From Geobacter sp. UBA4074 (GTDB lineage Bacteria > Desulfobacterota > Desulfuromonadia > Geobacterales > Pseudopelobacteraceae), in assembly GCA_002383415.1 (NCBI GenBank), contig DFYU01000089.1:1-46055 (forward strand): a stretch of 46,055 nt of DNA, in the 5' to 3' direction. This document shows, one piece after another, positions 1-7,278 of this stretch; position 1 is the first letter of the stretch; the number at the start of each line of letters is the position of its first letter. A program made the position numbers and the translations under genes. Below the pieces are notes generated by a model that was given only the letters and a program-made list of their open reading frames with translations, had not been told where the DNA came from and made no database searches.

Positions 1-1033
1 CTGCGGCAAGCTGGGCAACTGGCTGCGCAAACAGAAACGCCGTCCACTGCTGGTGCCGGCCGATGTCTACCGACCGGCCGCCATTGAGCAGCTGAAGACC
101 GTCGGTCGCCAGCTGTCGCTTGAGGTCTTTGACAGCAAGCCGGATCAGGATCCGGTTGTCATCTGTTCTGACGCCCTTAAGTATGCCGAGCTGAACGGCT
201 ACGACACGGTTATCCTGGATACCGCCGGTCGTCACCAGATCGACGATTTCCTGATGTCCGAACTGGAACGGATCAAGAGCGCGGTACAGCCCCGCGAGAT
301 CCTGTTCGTGGCAGACGCCATGACCGGCCAGGAGGCAGTCAACGTAGCCAGCGGCTTTAATGAGCGACTCGGCCTGACCGGTGCCATCCTGACCAAGTTG
401 GACGGCGATGCCAAAGGCGGCGCCGCCCTTTCGATCAAGGCCGTTACCGGCACCCCGGTCAAATTTGTTGGCCTGGGAGAAAAGCTGGACGCCCTGGAGG
501 TGTTCCACCCCGACCGTCTGGTGTCCCGCATTCTGGGCATGGGTGACGTACTGACCCTGGTGGAGAAGGCCCAGGCTGCCTTTGACGAAAAGGATGCCGA
601 GCAGCTTCAGCGCAAGATCAAGAAGAACCAGTTTGATCTGGAAGATTTCCTGAGCCAGATGCAACAGCTGAAAAAGCTGGGCTCAATGGAGTCCATCATG
701 GGGATGATCCCCGGTATGGGCAAGATGATGAAGCAGGTGCAAGGCGTCCAGTTCGGTGAAAAGGAGATCAAACGGATCGAGGCGATCATCCGCTCCATGA
801 CACCGGCTGAACGGGCCAACCACACCATCATCAACGGCAGCCGTCGCCTGCGGATTGCCAAAGGCAGCGGCACCACGGTTCAAGAGATCAACCAGCTTTT
901 AAAACGTTTTACAGAAGCACAAAAAATGATGAAACAACTCCAGAAACTGGGGCCCAAGAACCTGATGAAGGGGATGGGTGGACTACCAGGACTGGGCGGC
1001 ATCGGCAAAGGGATGTTCCCCTTCGGCCGTTAA
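1..1033 (+). CDS. ffh: Signal recognition particle protein Ffh (5' end missing)
   Basis: Ffh is the SRP54 GTPase that binds 4.5S RNA and signal peptides on nascent chains and delivers ribosomes to FtsY at the membrane. The reading frame is open from base 2, so the gene starts left of the window and about the first 110 residues (N domain and P-loop) are missing. Visible parts are the G-domain motifs DVYRPAA, DTAGRH (G3) and TKLDGDAKGG (G4/G5 region). The C-terminal Met-rich M domain contains GMIPGMGKMMKQ and the RNA-binding stretch RIAKGSGTTVQEINQLLKRF. It ends in the usual Gly/Met-rich tail. It heads the ribosomal and tRNA-modification operon that continues with rpsP 64 bp downstream. The call is firm; only the start is lacking. 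Confidence 0.97.
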   Translation, partial: CGKLGNWLRKQKRRPLLVPADVYRPAAIEQLKTVGRQLSLEVFDSKPDQDPVVICSDALKYAELNGYDTVILDTAGRHQIDDFLMSELERIKSAVQPREILFVADAMTGQEAVNVASGFNERLGLTGAILTKLDGDAKGGAALSIKAVTGTPVKFVGLGEKLDALEVFHPDRLVSRILGMGDVLTLVEKAQAAFDEKDAEQLQRKIKKNQFDLEDFLSQMQQLKKLGSMESIMGMIPGMGKMMKQVQGVQFGEKEIKRIEAIIRSMTPAERANHTIINGSRRLRIAKGSGTTVQEINQLLKRFTEAQKMMKQLQKLGPKNLMKGMGGLPGLGGIGKGMFPFGR

Positions 1034-1097
1034 TGGACATTTTCGAACAACCCGTTTTTCTAACACTACGCGAGACTCACACGCAGGAGGAAACACC

Positions 1098-1361
1098 ATG
1101 GCAACCAAGATCAGACTGCAGCGCGGCGGCGCCAAGAAGCGCCCCTTTTACCAGGTAGTGATCGCCGACGAGCGCTCACGCCGCGACGGTCGTTTTATTG
1201 AAAACCTCGGCTATTACGACCCCACCAAAAGCCCGGCTATCTGCAAAATCAACGTGGAAAAGGTCCTGGACTGGCTCGGCAAGGGCGCCCAGCCCACCGA
1301 CACCGTGCGCCAGATTCTGAAGAATCAGGGCATCCTGGAGCAGGCTGCCAAGGCTGCCTAG
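1098..1361 (+). CDS. rpsP: 30S ribosomal protein S16
   Basis: S16 is a small-subunit ribosomal protein needed for 30S assembly. The product is 87 residues, normal for the family, and begins MATKIRLQRGGAKKRPFY followed by the conserved VVIADERSRRDGRFIE and LGYYDP blocks. The start is set by a near-perfect Shine-Dalgarno AGGAGG just before the ATG at 1098. An in-frame upstream extension back to about 978 has no support because it overlaps the end of ffh. The ffh-rpsP-khpA-rimM-trmD-rplS order is the widespread bacterial arrangement, so co-transcription is expected. Nothing unusual was seen. Confidence 0.97.
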   Translation: MATKIRLQRGGAKKRPFYQVVIADERSRRDGRFIENLGYYDPTKSPAICKINVEKVLDWLGKGAQPTDTVRQILKNQGILEQAAKAA

Positions 1362-1430
1362 TTGTAAGCTTCTTCTGTACGGCGTCCAATCCGGCCTGGC
1401 CGGTTACCCTAACCCACAGAGGTACGCCAG

Positions 1431-1661
1431 ATGAAGGTACTTGTTCAAACCATCGCGCAGGCTCTTGTTGACGATCCATCCCAGGTGACCACTACCGAAG
1501 AGATGGAAGACGACACCCTGGTAATCAAGCTATCCGTGGCCAAGGAAGACATGGGCCGGATCATCGGCAAAGAGGGACGTACCGCCAAGGCGATTCGCAC
1601 CCTGCTGAACGCCGTAGCCACCAGGGACAACAAGAAGGCGATCCTCAAGATCATCGAGTGA
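1431..1661 (+). CDS. khpA: KH-domain RNA-binding protein KhpA
   Basis: This is a single KH domain of 76 residues with the diagnostic GxxG loop inside GRIIGKEGRTAKAIRTLL (about residues 43-60). KhpA-type proteins bind RNA, often with KhpB/Jag, and affect cell division and small-RNA biology in Gram-positive bacteria; their role in this lineage is not settled. The gene sits between rpsP and rimM, its usual place, which suggests a role in ribosome or tRNA maturation. Its stop codon TGA overlaps the rimM ATG by one base (TGATG), implying translational coupling. The 69-bp gap upstream holds a short GC-rich inverted repeat (CCGGC-CTG-GCCGG) of unknown meaning. Confidence 0.92.
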   Translation: MKVLVQTIAQALVDDPSQVTTTEEMEDDTLVIKLSVAKEDMGRIIGKEGRTAKAIRTLLNAVATRDNKKAILKIIE

Positions 1662-2185
1662 TGTCTGCCGAACACGACAGCCTGATCGCCGTTGGTCGGA
1701 TAACAGGTACCCACGGCATCAAGGGTCAGGTACGCCTGCAGTCCTATTCAGGCAATCTGGACAGCCTGACGGCGGCACGCTCGGTCATCCTGCGCCGGCC
1801 CGATGGCACGCTGCACGAGTATGGCCTGCGACGGGCTGCCGACCACGGCACGGCCTTTCTGCTGACCCTGGCCGGGTTTGATAACATCAACCAGGTGCTG
1901 GATCTGGTGGGCAGTGAACTCTGCCTGCAGCCGGAGCAGCTGCCGGCAACCGGCGAAGGCGAGTACTACTGGCGAGACCTGTTGGGGCTTACGGTTAGTA
2001 CCGATTCTGGCCAGACGCTGGGCACGATCAGCGACATCCTTGAAACCGGCGCCAACGACATCTACGTGGTGAGCGGCCAGGGGCGCGAATATCTGATCCC
2101 GGCAGTAGCCAGTGTCATCAGCAAGGTCGATCTGCCGGCCAAAACCATGACCATTACCCCGCTGGAGGGGTTGCTGGACCTATGA
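1661..2185 (+). CDS. rimM: Ribosome maturation factor RimM
   Basis: RimM binds S19 and helps 16S rRNA processing and 30S head assembly. The product is 174 residues. The N-terminal RimM barrel begins with VGRITGTHGIKGQVRLQSY, the classic GxxGxxGxxR pattern. The C-terminal PRC-barrel contains YYWRDLLGLTV and ends in the conserved EYLIPAV...ITPLEGLLDL. I take the ATG at 1661, which overlaps the khpA stop; a GTG one codon earlier is possible but adds only one residue. The 3' end overlaps trmD by four bases (ATGA), so both neighbours look translationally coupled. Confidence 0.95.
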   Translation: MSAEHDSLIAVGRITGTHGIKGQVRLQSYSGNLDSLTAARSVILRRPDGTLHEYGLRRAADHGTAFLLTLAGFDNINQVLDLVGSELCLQPEQLPATGEGEYYWRDLLGLTVSTDSGQTLGTISDILETGANDIYVVSGQGREYLIPAVASVISKVDLPAKTMTITPLEGLLDL

Positions 2186-2907
2186 AGTTTGACATTTTGA
2201 CCCTTTTCCCCGAGATGTTCAGGGGCCCCTTTGATGAGAGCATCATCCGCAGGGGACAGGATAAGGGACTGATTCAGATCGGCCTGCACCAGATCAGGGA
2301 TTTTGCCACCAACAAGCATCAGACGGTGGATGACAGCCCCTACGGCGGCGGAGCCGGCATGGTCATGAAGCCGGAGCCGCTGGCAGCCTGCATCGAGGCT
2401 ACCCGTCAGCAGAACCCGCACGCACTGGTGCTGCTCACCTCCCCCAAGGGAGTACCGCTGACGCACCAACTGGCGGTTGATCTGGCTGCGAAACCGGGAC
2501 TGATCATCATCTGTGGCCGCTACGAAGGGATTGACGAACGAGTCCACCAACTGTTCGTTGATCTGGAGGTCTCGATCGGTGATTACGTACTCTCCGGTGG
2601 CGAACTGGCAGCAATGGTAGTGGTTGATGCAGTTACCAGACTGGTGCCGGGAGTGCTCGGGTCGGACGAATCGGCCGCAACCGACTCCTTTAGCGACGGC
2701 CTGCTGGAGTACCCGCAGTATACCAGACCGCCCGAGTTTAACGGCCTACAGGTACCCGAGGTGCTTTTGTCCGGCAACCACGCACTGATCGCCCAATGGC
2801 GACGGCAACAAGCCCTGCAGCGCACCGCAGCACAACGACCTGATCTGCTGCGAACGGCGCCACTTACGGAACGAGACCGCGCCTATCTGGCGCAACTGCA
2901 GCAATGA
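2182..2907 (+). CDS. trmD: tRNA (guanine-37-N1)-methyltransferase TrmD
   Basis: TrmD uses S-adenosylmethionine to methylate G37 next to the anticodon, preventing +1 frameshifting. The 241-residue protein starts MKFDILTLFPEMF. It carries the SPOUT knot motifs YGGGAGMVMKPEP, ICGRYEGIDERV and SIGDYVLSGGELAA, followed by YTRPPEFNGLQVPEVLLSG, which are all TrmD signatures. The ATG overlaps the rimM stop and the TGA overlaps the start of the next gene by four bases. Length and motifs are complete. The gene lies in its standard operon position before rplS. Confidence 0.97.
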   Translation: MKFDILTLFPEMFRGPFDESIIRRGQDKGLIQIGLHQIRDFATNKHQTVDDSPYGGGAGMVMKPEPLAACIEATRQQNPHALVLLTSPKGVPLTHQLAVDLAAKPGLIIICGRYEGIDERVHQLFVDLEVSIGDYVLSGGELAAMVVVDAVTRLVPGVLGSDESAATDSFSDGLLEYPQYTRPPEFNGLQVPEVLLSGNHALIAQWRRQQALQRTAAQRPDLLRTAPLTERDRAYLAQLQQ

Positions 2908-3485
2908 TCTCTGACAACAACGCAGCCCGCAACCTGGCCCTGGCACTGGTGCACCACCCGGTTTACAACAAGCACCGTGAGGTGGTAACCACTGCGGTCA
3001 CAAACCTTGATATTCATGACATCGCCCGGGCGGCCCGCACCTTTGGCCTGTCACGCTACTATCTGGTGACCCCCTCGACGGACCAGCAGGCGATGATCAG
3101 GCGGATTGTCGGGCACTGGCAGGATGGCTGGGGAGCCGGCTATAACCCGGATCGCCGCGAGGCGCTCAGCATCATTCGTGTAGTTGCCTCGCTGCAGGAG
3201 GCACAGACCGACTATCAGCAGAGTTTTGCTACGCCGGTCATCAGCGTAGCCACTGGCGCCCGGCAACGGACTGACGCCATCAGCTTCAGCAGTCTGCGTG
3301 AACGACTACGGCAACCTGAAGCACCGCACCTGTTGACTCTGGGTACCGGCTGGGGGCTGGCCGACGAGCTCTTTGAACAGACAGATCTGGTCCTGGAGCC
3401 AATCCAGGGCGCTGGTGACTACAATCACTTATCAGTCCGTTCAGCAGCGGCCATCATGCTTGATCGGTTACTGAGCGCACGTTGA
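2904..3485 (+). CDS. SPOUT-type RNA methyltransferase (Methyltrn_RNA_4-like)
   Basis: This 193-residue protein lies between trmD and rplS and starts four bases inside trmD. It resembles the small family of predicted SAM-dependent RNA methyltransferases found in this slot in Deltaproteobacteria and some other phyla (Pfam family Methyltrn_RNA_4, from memory). Visible features are an N-terminal LALVHHPVYNKHREVVTTAVTN block, a middle DIARAARTFGLSRYYLVTP segment, and a C-terminal LGTGWGLADELF...NHLSVRSAAAIMLDRLL that looks like a SPOUT trefoil-knot SAM pocket. The RNA substrate is not known to me. The operon position suggests rRNA or tRNA. The family assignment is fairly sure and the substrate is open. 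Confidence 0.85.
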   Translation: MISDNNAARNLALALVHHPVYNKHREVVTTAVTNLDIHDIARAARTFGLSRYYLVTPSTDQQAMIRRIVGHWQDGWGAGYNPDRREALSIIRVVASLQEAQTDYQQSFATPVISVATGARQRTDAISFSSLRERLRQPEAPHLLTLGTGWGLADELFEQTDLVLEPIQGAGDYNHLSVRSAAAIMLDRLLSAR

Positions 3486-3520
3486 AACGCAAGAATCGGA
3501 TGTTAACTACATAAAACACA

Positions 3521-3533
3521 CCATGCAGCATGG
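3521..3533 (+). other. Small hairpin in the rplS 5' leader
   Basis: A perfect 5-bp inverted repeat, CCATG-CAG-CATGG, sits about 24 bases before the rplS start codon and just before its Shine-Dalgarno. Ribosomal protein leaders can bind their own product (L19 leaders are known in some phyla), but nothing here proves that. It may be chance. Confidence 0.3.
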
Positions 3534-3556
3534 TTCCATCAAGGAGGAACAGTACT

Positions 3557-3919
3557 ATGAACACCATCGATATGCTCGAGTTTGACCAGATGAAAAAGAA
3601 CACCCCGGCCTTCAAGGTAGGGGACACCGTCAAGGTACACGTCAAGATCGTGGAAGGCGACAAGCAACGGATCCAGGCCTATCAGGGCGTGGTGATCGCC
3701 CGCCAGAACGGCGGCGTCCGTGAGTCGTTCACCGTCCGCAAGATCTCCAACAACATCGGCGTAGAGCGGGTCTTCCCGATCCACTCACCGACCATCGAGC
3801 AGATCGAGGTGGTAACCCGCGGTCATGTGCGTCGCGCCAAGCTGTACTACCTGCGCAAGCTGCGTGGCAAGGCTGCCCGTATCCGCGAGCGCAAGTACGT
3901 TCCCGTCGCCAAAGGTTAA
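3557..3919 (+). CDS. rplS: 50S ribosomal protein L19
   Basis: L19 lies at the 30S/50S interface. The 120-residue product has the conserved FKVGDTVKVHVKIVEG, RIQAYQGVVIAR, ESFTVRKIS and GVERVFPIHSP blocks and the basic tail RAKLYYLRKLRGKAARIRE. An AAGGAGG Shine-Dalgarno at 3541-3547 sets the ATG at 3557 as start; the possible in-frame extension upstream to 3530 lacks a ribosome site. It is the last gene before a strong terminator and closes the translation operon. Confidence 0.97.
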   Translation: MNTIDMLEFDQMKKNTPAFKVGDTVKVHVKIVEGDKQRIQAYQGVVIARQNGGVRESFTVRKISNNIGVERVFPIHSPTIEQIEVVTRGHVRRAKLYYLRKLRGKAARIRERKYVPVAKG

Positions 3920-3941
3920 TAACCAGTGGTGGCGATACTCT

Positions 3942-3973
3942 CGAAAAGCCCCGTCATTCGGCGGGGCTTTTCG
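3942..3973 (+). terminator. Rho-independent terminator after rplS
   Basis: A perfect 12-bp stem (CGAAAAGCCCCG pairing with CGGGGCTTTTCG) with an 8-base loop lies 23 bases after the rplS stop. The A-run on the left arm and T-run on the right arm mean it could end transcription in both directions. It separates the ribosomal operon from rnhB. Confidence 0.9.
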
Positions 3974-4011
3974 CGTTGAACTCACTTACGAATGCGGTCT
4001 CATTCCTGACT

Positions 4012-4674
4012 ATGCAACCATCACTCTTTGAATCGTCAGACCACGATCTCTATCGTTTTGAACGTCACGCGCAGTCAAGAGGCTACCAGCTGGTCGCCGG
4101 CGTGGATGAAGCGGGGCGCGGCCCTTTGGCCGGCCCGGTGGTGGCGGCAGCGGTCATCCTGCGACCAGACCGCCCCATCGCTGGCGTCAACGACTCCAAG
4201 AAACTGACCGAACGCCAACGTGAACGGCTCTTCGACCAGATCATGGCCGATGCCCTTTCCATCGGCATCGGCAGCTCATCGCCGGCAGAGATCGACCGGA
4301 TCAACATCCTGCAAGCCACCCGCCAGGCCATGCTGCAAGCGGTGCAACACCTCTCAGCGCAACCCGACATCCTGCTGATTGACGGTATCACCACCATTGA
4401 CTCCCCGCTCCACCAGCACACTATCAAGCAGGGCGACAGCCGCAGCGCCTCGATTGCGGCCGCCTCGATCATCGCCAAGGTGACTCGTGACCGCCTGATG
4501 CTGGAGTATGATCACCTCTACCCCCAGTACGGTTTTGGCCGCCATAAAGGATACGGAAGTGCTGCGCACCTGACAGCCCTGCGTCAGCATGGCCCCTGCC
4601 CGATCCACCGCCTCAGTTTCGGCGGTGTCCGCGAGCTCGTCAGCCAGCCCCCATCTGTTTGCATTTTGCCCTAA
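4012..4674 (+). CDS. rnhB: Ribonuclease HII
   Basis: RNase HII cleaves RNA in RNA:DNA hybrids and starts removal of single ribonucleotides from DNA. The protein is 220 residues from the ATG at 4012. The catalytic VDEAGRGPLAGPVVAAAV motif (Asp32, Glu33) and the later ILLIDG, KGDS/SIAAASIIAKVTRD and HKGYGSAAHL blocks are all present. An earlier TTG at 3976 is in frame but would start right at the terminator stem, so the ATG is preferred. No clear Shine-Dalgarno is seen before either. rnhB commonly follows rplS. Confidence 0.95.
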   Translation: MQPSLFESSDHDLYRFERHAQSRGYQLVAGVDEAGRGPLAGPVVAAAVILRPDRPIAGVNDSKKLTERQRERLFDQIMADALSIGIGSSSPAEIDRINILQATRQAMLQAVQHLSAQPDILLIDGITTIDSPLHQHTIKQGDSRSASIAAASIIAKVTRDRLMLEYDHLYPQYGFGRHKGYGSAAHLTALRQHGPCPIHRLSFGGVRELVSQPPSVCILP

Positions 4675-4728
4675 ACCCTGCTACAAGCGGCTTCTACATA
4701 GATACTACGTATCCTGAGGGCACCCCCG

Positions 4729-5577
4729 ATGACACACGAAAAACCGCTGATCCAGTTGATTGAAGAACATCTGAGCGGCGACCTGCACGACCTGCCGGTC
4801 TTCCACAACGTGGCGGTCAAACTGCAACAGCTGCTGAGCACCCGCTCGTTCGAGATCGACGACATCATTGAACTGATTGGCGAAGACCAGTCTCTGTCGG
4901 GTCGCGTCCTGAAGGTGGCCAACTCATCCTACTATGCCGGCCTGACCAAGATCGCCACCATCAAAGATGCCATTATCCGTCTGGGTGCCCAGGAAATAGC
5001 CAATATGGCCATGCTGGCCTCGCAGTTTGAGTGTTATCAATCAACTGACGAAACCCTGAACCGTGCCATGCAGAGCCTGTGGGGTCACGCCCTGGCCTGT
5101 GCCGTAGGTGCCAAATGGATTGCCCGCAAGAGCGGTTATCCGGGCCTGGCCTCTGAAGCCTTCATGGGCGGCCTTATGCATGACATCGGCAAGCTGGCCC
5201 TGCTGAAAGTGCTGGATGATATCCGAAAAAATAATGAGACCTCAGCCAGCTACTCCGATCAACTGGTCTGCGAGATCATGGGGGCGATGCATGAAGAGGT
5301 GGGCTATAAGCTGATGAAGAGCTGGAACTTCCCGGACTTCTACTGTGATATCACCAACGGCCATCACAAGGCCGATTTCGACCAGTCCAACATCCTGTTG
5401 GTGGCGGTACGGCTGGCCAATCTGGCCTGCAAAAAGGGCGGCAGGGCAATCGGTCCGGCCGACCCGTCACTTTCGCTCACAAACGCGCCAGAGGCCTATT
5501 TTCTTGGCCTGCAAGAGGTCGCCTTGGCTGAACTGGAGATCGTGATCGAGGATGCTGACGGCATCACCATGACCTAG
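4729..5577 (+). CDS. HDOD-domain signalling protein
   Basis: This is a 282-residue HDOD protein (an HD-related output domain common in Deltaproteobacteria). The N-terminal part has DLPVFHNVAVKLQQLL and GEDQSLSGRVLKVANSSYYAG, the usual HDOD opening. The middle has AFMGGLMHDIGKLALL, with an HD pair. The later AMHEEVGYKLMKSWNFP is also typical. HDOD proteins act in chemotaxis, motility or cyclic-dinucleotide-linked signalling and usually lack phosphodiesterase activity, so the retained HD pair does not prove catalysis. No other domain is attached. A 54-bp gap with a small GATAC-TAC-GTATC repeat separates it from rnhB. The exact role is unknown. Confidence 0.85.
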   Translation: MTHEKPLIQLIEEHLSGDLHDLPVFHNVAVKLQQLLSTRSFEIDDIIELIGEDQSLSGRVLKVANSSYYAGLTKIATIKDAIIRLGAQEIANMAMLASQFECYQSTDETLNRAMQSLWGHALACAVGAKWIARKSGYPGLASEAFMGGLMHDIGKLALLKVLDDIRKNNETSASYSDQLVCEIMGAMHEEVGYKLMKSWNFPDFYCDITNGHHKADFDQSNILLVAVRLANLACKKGGRAIGPADPSLSLTNAPEAYFLGLQEVALAELEIVIEDADGITMT

Positions 5578-5599
5578 CGCGACACCGTTGTCTGGCAGA

Positions 5600-6622
5600 C
5601 TACCTTTTCTTGCCTTTTTTCAAAAACTGACGCACCCCCTGGTTATGCTCCTGCAACGTGCGTGAAAACTGGTGGGTGCCGTCCTTGCGAGCTACAAAGT
5701 AGAGATAATCGGTGCGAGCCGGCTGCAGCACCGCCTTGATCGCTTCGATGCCGGGGTTGCCGATCGGACCGGGCGGCAAGCCCCTGACATGGTAGGTGTT
5801 ATAGGGTGATTTTCTTTTCAGGTCCTGTCTAGTAACCGTACCTCCAATGGCCCGTACTCCGTAAATAGCCGTTGGATCACTCTGTAACGGCATGCCGATT
5901 TTCAAGCGATTGCGAAACACTGAGGCAATTAACGGTTTTTCGTCCGCTACCACCGCCTCTTTTTCCACCATCGAGGCCAGCGTAACCACCTGGTGCAGAC
6001 TCAGTCCGGACTGGTCAAGCTGCCCCTGCAGACTGGTTATGCGATGCCTGAATTCCCGTACCATCTCCATTACCAACCCCCGCACGTCTAACTGAAAACC
6101 GATCAGATAGGTGCCGGGAAACAGGTATCCCTCTACACTTTTAGCCCCAATATCAAAATATTGTAACACCTGCTTATCCTTGCAGACCGCGAGAAATTCC
6201 TTACCCCCGAAGAGCCCCTGCTTTTCCAGAAGCTCTGCCAACTGATAGATGGAATAGCCCTCGGGCACGACAAACTTGCGGGCATCCGACACACCGCTGG
6301 CCATTTTTTCGAGAATTTCAACGGGGGTCATGGCGCTGTTGAGGCGGTAATCGCCGGGCTGCATCCGTCGATCCAACCCCTTTAGTCGGCCAACGAGGCG
6401 AAAATGGAGGGCGCTGCGAACAATACCTTGACGTTCCAAATCACGAGCAACCTGGACAAAACCGGCCCCCTTGGGAACCGTCAAACCGTACACCCGTTTT
6501 CCATCACCCGCAGGCTGAACCAGATACAGATACCACCCCAAAAAGAATACAAGCAGCAAACAAAGCAGCAGGTACCAGAAACGACGAAGCAGACGGGCTA
6601 AAGACCATTGTTTGGTAGACAT
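5600..6622 (-). CDS. mltG: Endolytic murein transglycosylase MltG
   Basis: MltG is an inner-membrane lytic transglycosylase that cuts nascent glycan strands and sets their length. The 340-residue product has a basic N-terminus, one membrane segment (WYLLLCLLLVFFLGWYLYLV) and a LysM-like region around FVVPEGYSIYQLAELL. Its YceG catalytic domain contains ASMVEKEAVVADEKPLIASVF (the first Glu of EKE matches the family catalytic Glu), DPTAIYG and YNTYHVRGLPPGPIGNPG. I chose the ATG at 6622. A GTG at 6652 is in frame but falls inside the -35 box of a good promoter, so it cannot be in that transcript. It converges on the HDOD gene. Confidence 0.93.
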   Translation of the reverse strand: MSTKQWSLARLLRRFWYLLLCLLLVFFLGWYLYLVQPAGDGKRVYGLTVPKGAGFVQVARDLERQGIVRSALHFRLVGRLKGLDRRMQPGDYRLNSAMTPVEILEKMASGVSDARKFVVPEGYSIYQLAELLEKQGLFGGKEFLAVCKDKQVLQYFDIGAKSVEGYLFPGTYLIGFQLDVRGLVMEMVREFRHRITSLQGQLDQSGLSLHQVVTLASMVEKEAVVADEKPLIASVFRNRLKIGMPLQSDPTAIYGVRAIGGTVTRQDLKRKSPYNTYHVRGLPPGPIGNPGIEAIKAVLQPARTDYLYFVARKDGTHQFSRTLQEHNQGVRQFLKKGKKR

Positions 6623-6629
6623 GGCAAGG

Positions 6630-6657
6630 ATTGTACGGACTTTGTTCCGCACGTCAA
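6630..6657 (-). promoter_or_regulatory. Sigma70-like promoter of mltG, probably giving a leaderless mRNA
   Basis: On the minus strand TTGACG (6657-6652), a 16-bp spacer and TACAAT (6635-6630) make a strong sigma70 match. Only seven bases lie between the -10 box and the mltG ATG, so transcription would start at or next to the A of ATG. No Shine-Dalgarno is present. Confidence 0.65.
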
Positions 6658-6688
6658 GTAACTAGCTGCATTTTTTGGCCTGATCATC

Positions 6689-6717
6689 TTGACAGGCTCT
6701 GCCGAGACTGTTAGATA
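6689..6717 (+). promoter_or_regulatory. Candidate promoter of the rubrerythrin-like gene
   Basis: A perfect -35 box TTGACA (6689-6694) is followed after 17 bp by TAGATA, a weak -10 box. The gene starts 45 bp downstream with a GAGGGA ribosome site. It is back-to-back with the mltG promoter. Confidence 0.45.
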
Positions 6718-6761
6718 CGAACACTGTATACAATTTCACCCACTGCACACGAGGGAAGATC

Positions 6762-7217
6762 ATGGAACGTTTCAAGACCTTACAGGACGTCATCACCTTT
6801 GCGGTTGGCAAGGAAGAGGCCGCTTACCAGCTGTATAGCACCACTGCCCAGCGCGTGAAATCACCGGCAGCGCGCAAGATGCTGGAAGAAATGGCTGCCC
6901 AGGAGTTGGGCCACAAACGGATGATGGAGGCCATGACCCAGGAAAAACTGGCCCAGTATAACTTCCAGAAGGTGCCGGATCTGAAGATTGGTGATTATCT
7001 GCTGGATGTGGAAGTAAAAGAGGGGATGAGTTTTCAGGAAGTGCTGGTCTTTGCCATGAAAAGCGAGGAGGCTGCCTACAAACTCTATACAGCGGCCGAG
7101 GCCTTGGCCGAGGCACCTGAGGTCAAAGATGCCCTGCGTCTGATGGCCAGCGAAGAGAAAAAACACAAGTTCCTGCTTGAGTCCCTGTATGACGACAAGG
7201 TTCTGGCCGAAATGTAA
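6762..7217 (+). CDS. Rubrerythrin-like ferritin-family protein
   Basis: This 151-residue protein is a four-helix di-iron protein of the rubrerythrin/ferritin-like superfamily (COG1633 type). It has two half-repeats, each with an EExAYxLY helix (about residues 18-25 and 97-104) and a following metal-ligand helix with ExxH (AAQELGHKRMM and ASEEKKHKFLL). There is no C-terminal rubredoxin domain, so it is a rubredoxin-free form. Such proteins are linked to peroxide detoxification or iron handling in anaerobes. It has its own candidate promoter and a GAGGGA ribosome site. nudC follows after 61 bp on the same strand, possibly in the same transcript. Confidence 0.85.
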   Translation: MERFKTLQDVITFAVGKEEAAYQLYSTTAQRVKSPAARKMLEEMAAQELGHKRMMEAMTQEKLAQYNFQKVPDLKIGDYLLDVEVKEGMSFQEVLVFAMKSEEAAYKLYTAAEALAEAPEVKDALRLMASEEKKHKFLLESLYDDKVLAEM

Positions 7218-7278
7218 GCTGCCTGGCCCGACAGGTGCAGTCAGAAGGCATCTGGCAGCACAAACGCGAGACCAACGC

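Noticed and set aside
1362..1430. CCGGC-CTG-GCCGG inverted repeat before khpA as a terminator
   Set aside because: There is no T-run, and it is inside a conserved operon. It is too short to call as a feature.
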